Assembly (NCBI GenBank): GCA_000432175.1
Contig: HF989461.1
Location: forward strand, 1 to 5,818
DNA: 5,818 nucleotides
Origin: Eubacterium sp. CAG:786
GTDB lineage: Bacteria > Bacillota > Clostridia > Oscillospirales > Ruminococcaceae
Reading direction: 5' to 3'
Part shown: positions 4,005-5,818 of the stretch, piece by piece
Numbering within the stretch: position 1 is the first letter of the stretch
Layout of the letters: each line of letters starts with the position of its first letter
Program-made: the position numbers and the translations under genes
The notes under the pieces: generated by a model
What the model was told of the DNA's origin: nothing
The model's database searches: none
The model's input: only the letters and a program-made list of their open reading frames with translations

Positions 4005-5327
4005 TCAGACGAATTCATATGAATAGCTGAACGGGTCCACTGCCGTGCCGTTTACGCGGGTCTCAAAGTGGAGGTGGTTGCCGGTGGACCAGCCGGTGGA
4101 ACCGACGTAGCCGATGACGTCGCCCTTGTTGACTGTCTGCCCCACGCTCACCGTGACTGCGCTGCAGTGCGCGTAAACCGTGGAAAGCTCCCCGCCGTGG
4201 TCGATGATGATGTAGTTGCCGAAGCCGCCGTGCCAGCCTCCGTCGCCGTAAGCCGTGATGACCGTGCCGCCCTGCGCCGCGTAGATGTTCTTTCCGCCGA
4301 TGCCGGCGTTGCCGACGTCAATGCCGTAGTGATTTCCACCGCGCCATGCGTCATAGCCGAAGTAGGTGGTTATGTACTGCAGGTTGCTGTCCAGCGGCCA
4401 CCTGAACCCGTCGGAACTGTACACCGTGCCTCCGCTGTTCTCAGCCTGCTTTGCGCGGATAAGCTCCTTGATAGCCGCGTTGATCGCCTCGACGTCCTCG
4501 TTGGAGGCGTTAATCTCGCTGCGTATCTGGCTCATCTGGCTCTTGAGGTCCTCGTTGTCGCTGCTGAGGTCGTAGAGGTCGCTCGTGCGGGAATCCGCTA
4601 TCTGCTGCACCTCCGCTTTCTTATCCTCCAGGTCGGAAAGCTCCCCCTCCAGCGCCGTCTTTTTGTCCAGCAGGTCCGCCTTTTCGGCGTTGAGCTGCTT
4701 TATGTCGTCCTCCAGCCCCTTGATGAGCTGCTGCTGCTCGTGGATATCGTCCAGCAGGCTGTTCATGAAATCCATGTTCTGCTCGCTGATGTTCTGCACC
4801 ACGTCAACGTATGTGAAGAAGTTGTACCAGTCGTCGGAACCCTCGAGTATCGGCAGCGTGTCGGAGGTGTTGTTCATGTACAGCGCGCGTATCAGCTTCG
4901 CGAACTTTTTCAGGTTCTCACTGTTCTGCGCTTCAAGGTCCGCGATGTCCGACTGCTTCTGCTCTATCTCAGCCTGCTTGTCCTCTATGCTCTGCTCGAT
5001 GAGGTATATCTCATTTTCCTTTTCGCCTATCTTCTGCTGCTGCGTGGTTATCAGCTGACCGTAGGTGGTTATCTCGTCGTTTATTCCCTCTATCTGCTCG
5101 CGGAGAAGCCCCATCTGCGCGTTGTTCTCGTCAACGCTGCTGCTGAGGCTGCCTATCTGCTGCTCTCGCTTTTCGTTGTCCTTCTTTATCTGCTCCGCTT
5201 TCTGCTCCAGCTGCGCTATCTCCTGGTCGTAATCCTTCGTCTGCGCGGAGGCGCTGCTTATCGCGGGCGCTGCCGCAGTCATCACCGCTGCAAGTGCCGC
5301 TGCGATTATTCGTGTTCCTTTCACCAT
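4005..5327 (-). CDS. Secreted coiled-coil M23 (LytM-type) peptidoglycan endopeptidase, EnvC/CwlO/PcsB-like architecture
   Basis: The 440-residue protein starts with a signal peptide (KGTR, a hydrophobic run, probable cut after A28 in ASA-QT) and has no lipobox. Residues 30-145 and 184-295 are long coiled coils. Between them, RALYMNNTSDTLPILEGS followed by FFTYVDVV matches the conserved block in the coiled-coil regions of PcsB and EnvC-type proteins, which bind FtsEX in known cases. The C-terminal domain (about 307-440) is an M23 metallopeptidase. H333 and D337 (NHYGIDVG) and H420 (HLHFE) are the zinc ligands; H387 (YAHCS) and H418 complete the active site. The domain therefore looks active, unlike degenerate LytM regulators. 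It should cut peptide crosslinks outside the membrane, in cell separation or wall growth. AAAGGGG lies 11 bases before the ATG, a rather long spacing. It has its own promoter. Class certain; FtsEX partnership inferred. Confidence 0.95.
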   Translation of the reverse strand: MVKGTRIIAAALAAVMTAAAPAISSASAQTKDYDQEIAQLEQKAEQIKKDNEKREQQIGSLSSSVDENNAQMGLLREQIEGINDEITTYGQLITTQQQKIGEKENEIYLIEQSIEDKQAEIEQKQSDIADLEAQNSENLKKFAKLIRALYMNNTSDTLPILEGSDDWYNFFTYVDVVQNISEQNMDFMNSLLDDIHEQQQLIKGLEDDIKQLNAEKADLLDKKTALEGELSDLEDKKAEVQQIADSRTSDLYDLSSDNEDLKSQMSQIRSEINASNEDVEAINAAIKELIRAKQAENSGGTVYSSDGFRWPLDSNLQYITTYFGYDAWRGGNHYGIDVGNAGIGGKNIYAAQGGTVITAYGDGGWHGGFGNYIIIDHGGELSTVYAHCSAVTVSVGQTVNKGDVIGYVGSTGWSTGNHLHFETRVNGTAVDPFSYSYEFV

Positions 5328-5338
5328 TGTTATTCATT

Positions 5339-5345
5339 CCCCTTT
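5339..5345 (-). promoter_or_regulatory. Ribosome binding site of the M23 gene
   Basis: On the minus strand AAAGGGG precedes ATG 5327 by 11 bases, longer than usual. Another ATG at 5337, out of frame and too close to this site, opens only a 68-codon frame inside the gene. Confidence 0.55.
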
Positions 5346-5405
5346 GAATTTCAGTGAATTGCTTCTATTAATAAGACAAAACAGATCGTCTTTTGTTACA
5401 TTTTT

Positions 5406-5435
5406 ATTATACACCAGGCAAAGCCGCTATGTCAA
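5406..5435 (-). promoter_or_regulatory. Sigma-A promoter of the M23 gene
   Basis: Reading the minus strand, consensus TTGACA (5435-5430), an 18-bp spacer and consensus TATAAT (5411-5406). Transcription should start near 5399 and leave a leader of about 70 nt before ATG 5327. This is the closest match to consensus in the window. Confidence 0.88.
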
Positions 5436-5442
5436 GCGCCAT

Positions 5443-5508
5443 ATCCTGTAAATATGAACTTTCACAGGATTTTCATTCCACGCTGCGGGAATATTTCCGC
5501 GAAAATCC
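5443..5508. promoter_or_regulatory. Nested palindromes in the divergent control region
   Basis: Three inverted repeats are packed together. ATCCTGT (5443-5449) pairs with ACAGGAT (5464-5470). GGATTTTC (5467-5474) pairs with GAAAATCC (5501-5508). Inside the latter, the near-palindrome GCGGGAATATTTCCGC spans 5485-5500. They start 8 bp upstream of the M23 -35 box and lie before the exporter gene. Regulator binding to control one or both divergent genes is plausible. I found no convincing plus-strand promoter here. Confidence 0.45.
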
Positions 5509-5552
5509 CCCACAATATAGCTCAGGGACGCCGACAGCATCCCACTACGCCG

Positions 5553-5558
5553 AAAGGA
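5553..5558 (+). promoter_or_regulatory. Ribosome binding site of the truncated exporter gene
   Basis: AAAGGA ends ten bases before ATG 5569. A nearer ATG at 5559 touches the site and is in another frame, so 5569 is the better start. Confidence 0.55.
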
Positions 5559-5568
5559 ATGAACGAAC

Positions 5569-5818
5569 ATGAAGAGATACATCGTCCTCGCTGCGGTATG
5601 CGCGCTGCTCGCAGGGGGAATTTCCGCGCTGCCTGCCGCGGTGGAAGCAGGCGTGCCGGTATGCAGCACAGTAACGCCGAAGGTGGTCAGCTACAGCGAG
5701 AGCGTGCGCAGCAGCGGGAGCCTTTCCTACATCGGGCAGAGCGACGTGACTTCCGCGCTGCCGCTGGTAATTGAGAAATTCACGGTGCAGCCCGGTGACT
5801 GCGTGACTGCCGGGGACG
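5569..5818 (+). CDS. Partial gene: probable membrane-fusion / periplasmic-adaptor-like exporter subunit (HlyD/MacA type)
   Basis: The reading frame is open from ATG 5569 to the window end, giving 83 complete codons and no stop. It opens with a signal peptide or anchor (MKRYIVLAAVCALLAGGISA). After about residue 40, the sequence SESVRSSGSLSYIGQSDVTS, then ALPLVIEKF and VQPGDCVTAGD, fits the start of an adaptor protein. In that family a beta strand is followed by the first half of a lipoyl-like domain ending in G-D-x-V-x-x-G-D. Such subunits in Firmicutes sit outside the membrane and work with MacB-like ABC transporters, which would be expected downstream. Two cysteines in the visible part (C11 in the hydrophobic stretch, C32 just after it) do not form a clear lipobox. 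The call rests on about 40 residues of motif. The gene diverges from the M23 gene across 241 bp. Confidence 0.7.
   Translation, partial: MKRYIVLAAVCALLAGGISALPAAVEAGVPVCSTVTPKVVSYSESVRSSGSLSYIGQSDVTSALPLVIEKFTVQPGDCVTAGD

Noticed and set aside
4068..5357. 429-codon open frame on the plus strand opposite the M23 gene
   Set aside because: The opposite strand encodes a signal peptide, coiled coils and a full M23 active site. This frame is a leucine/valine/arginine-rich mirror of coiled-coil codons.

Overview
The window looks like chromosomal DNA of a low-to-mid GC Gram-positive gut/rumen Clostridia member, most likely Ruminococcus or a close relative. The reasons are strong AGGAGG-type ribosome sites, sigma-A promoters, GC-rich coding DNA separated by very AT-rich spacers, frequent ATA isoleucine codons, and the make-up of the signalling and cell-wall genes. 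The genus is an inference, not a proven assignment. No RNA gene, CRISPR array, transposase or recombinase is visible.

Layout. Positions 1-1102 form a cassette bounded by a perfect 27-bp inverted repeat. It holds an AT-rich leader with two tandem sigma-A promoters and one gene for a receiver-domain response regulator (321-1073). About 100 bp further on lies a stand-alone HPt phosphotransfer gene (1176-1526). A diverged third copy of the repeat core sits in its leader and can pair with the right-hand repeat. The spacer 1527-1860 holds a 178-bp MITE-like repeat with a terminator hairpin at its centre, then an 11-bp inverted repeat and a strong promoter. That promoter drives a 643-residue cytoplasmic protein (1861-3792) built from six helical repeats of exactly 72 residues each. 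A second, 188-bp copy of the MITE-like element begins inside that gene's stop codon and separates it from a convergent gene (4005-5327, minus strand). The convergent gene encodes a secreted coiled-coil M23 endopeptidase of the EnvC/CwlO/PcsB architecture. A 241-bp divergent spacer with a near-consensus minus-strand promoter and nested palindromes leads to a gene cut by the window end (5569 onward), probably the membrane-fusion/adaptor subunit of an export system.

How the parts relate. The response regulator and HPt protein are two separate pieces of one phosphorelay whose kinase is not in the window. The receiver protein has no DNA-binding output. The main novelty candidates are the inverted-repeat-bounded regulator cassette, which could invert and uncouple regulator from HPt, and the exact 72-residue repeat protein, which I cannot assign to a named family. 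The M23 gene and the exporter gene diverge from one control region and concern the cell envelope. I see no direct functional link between them and the phosphorelay.
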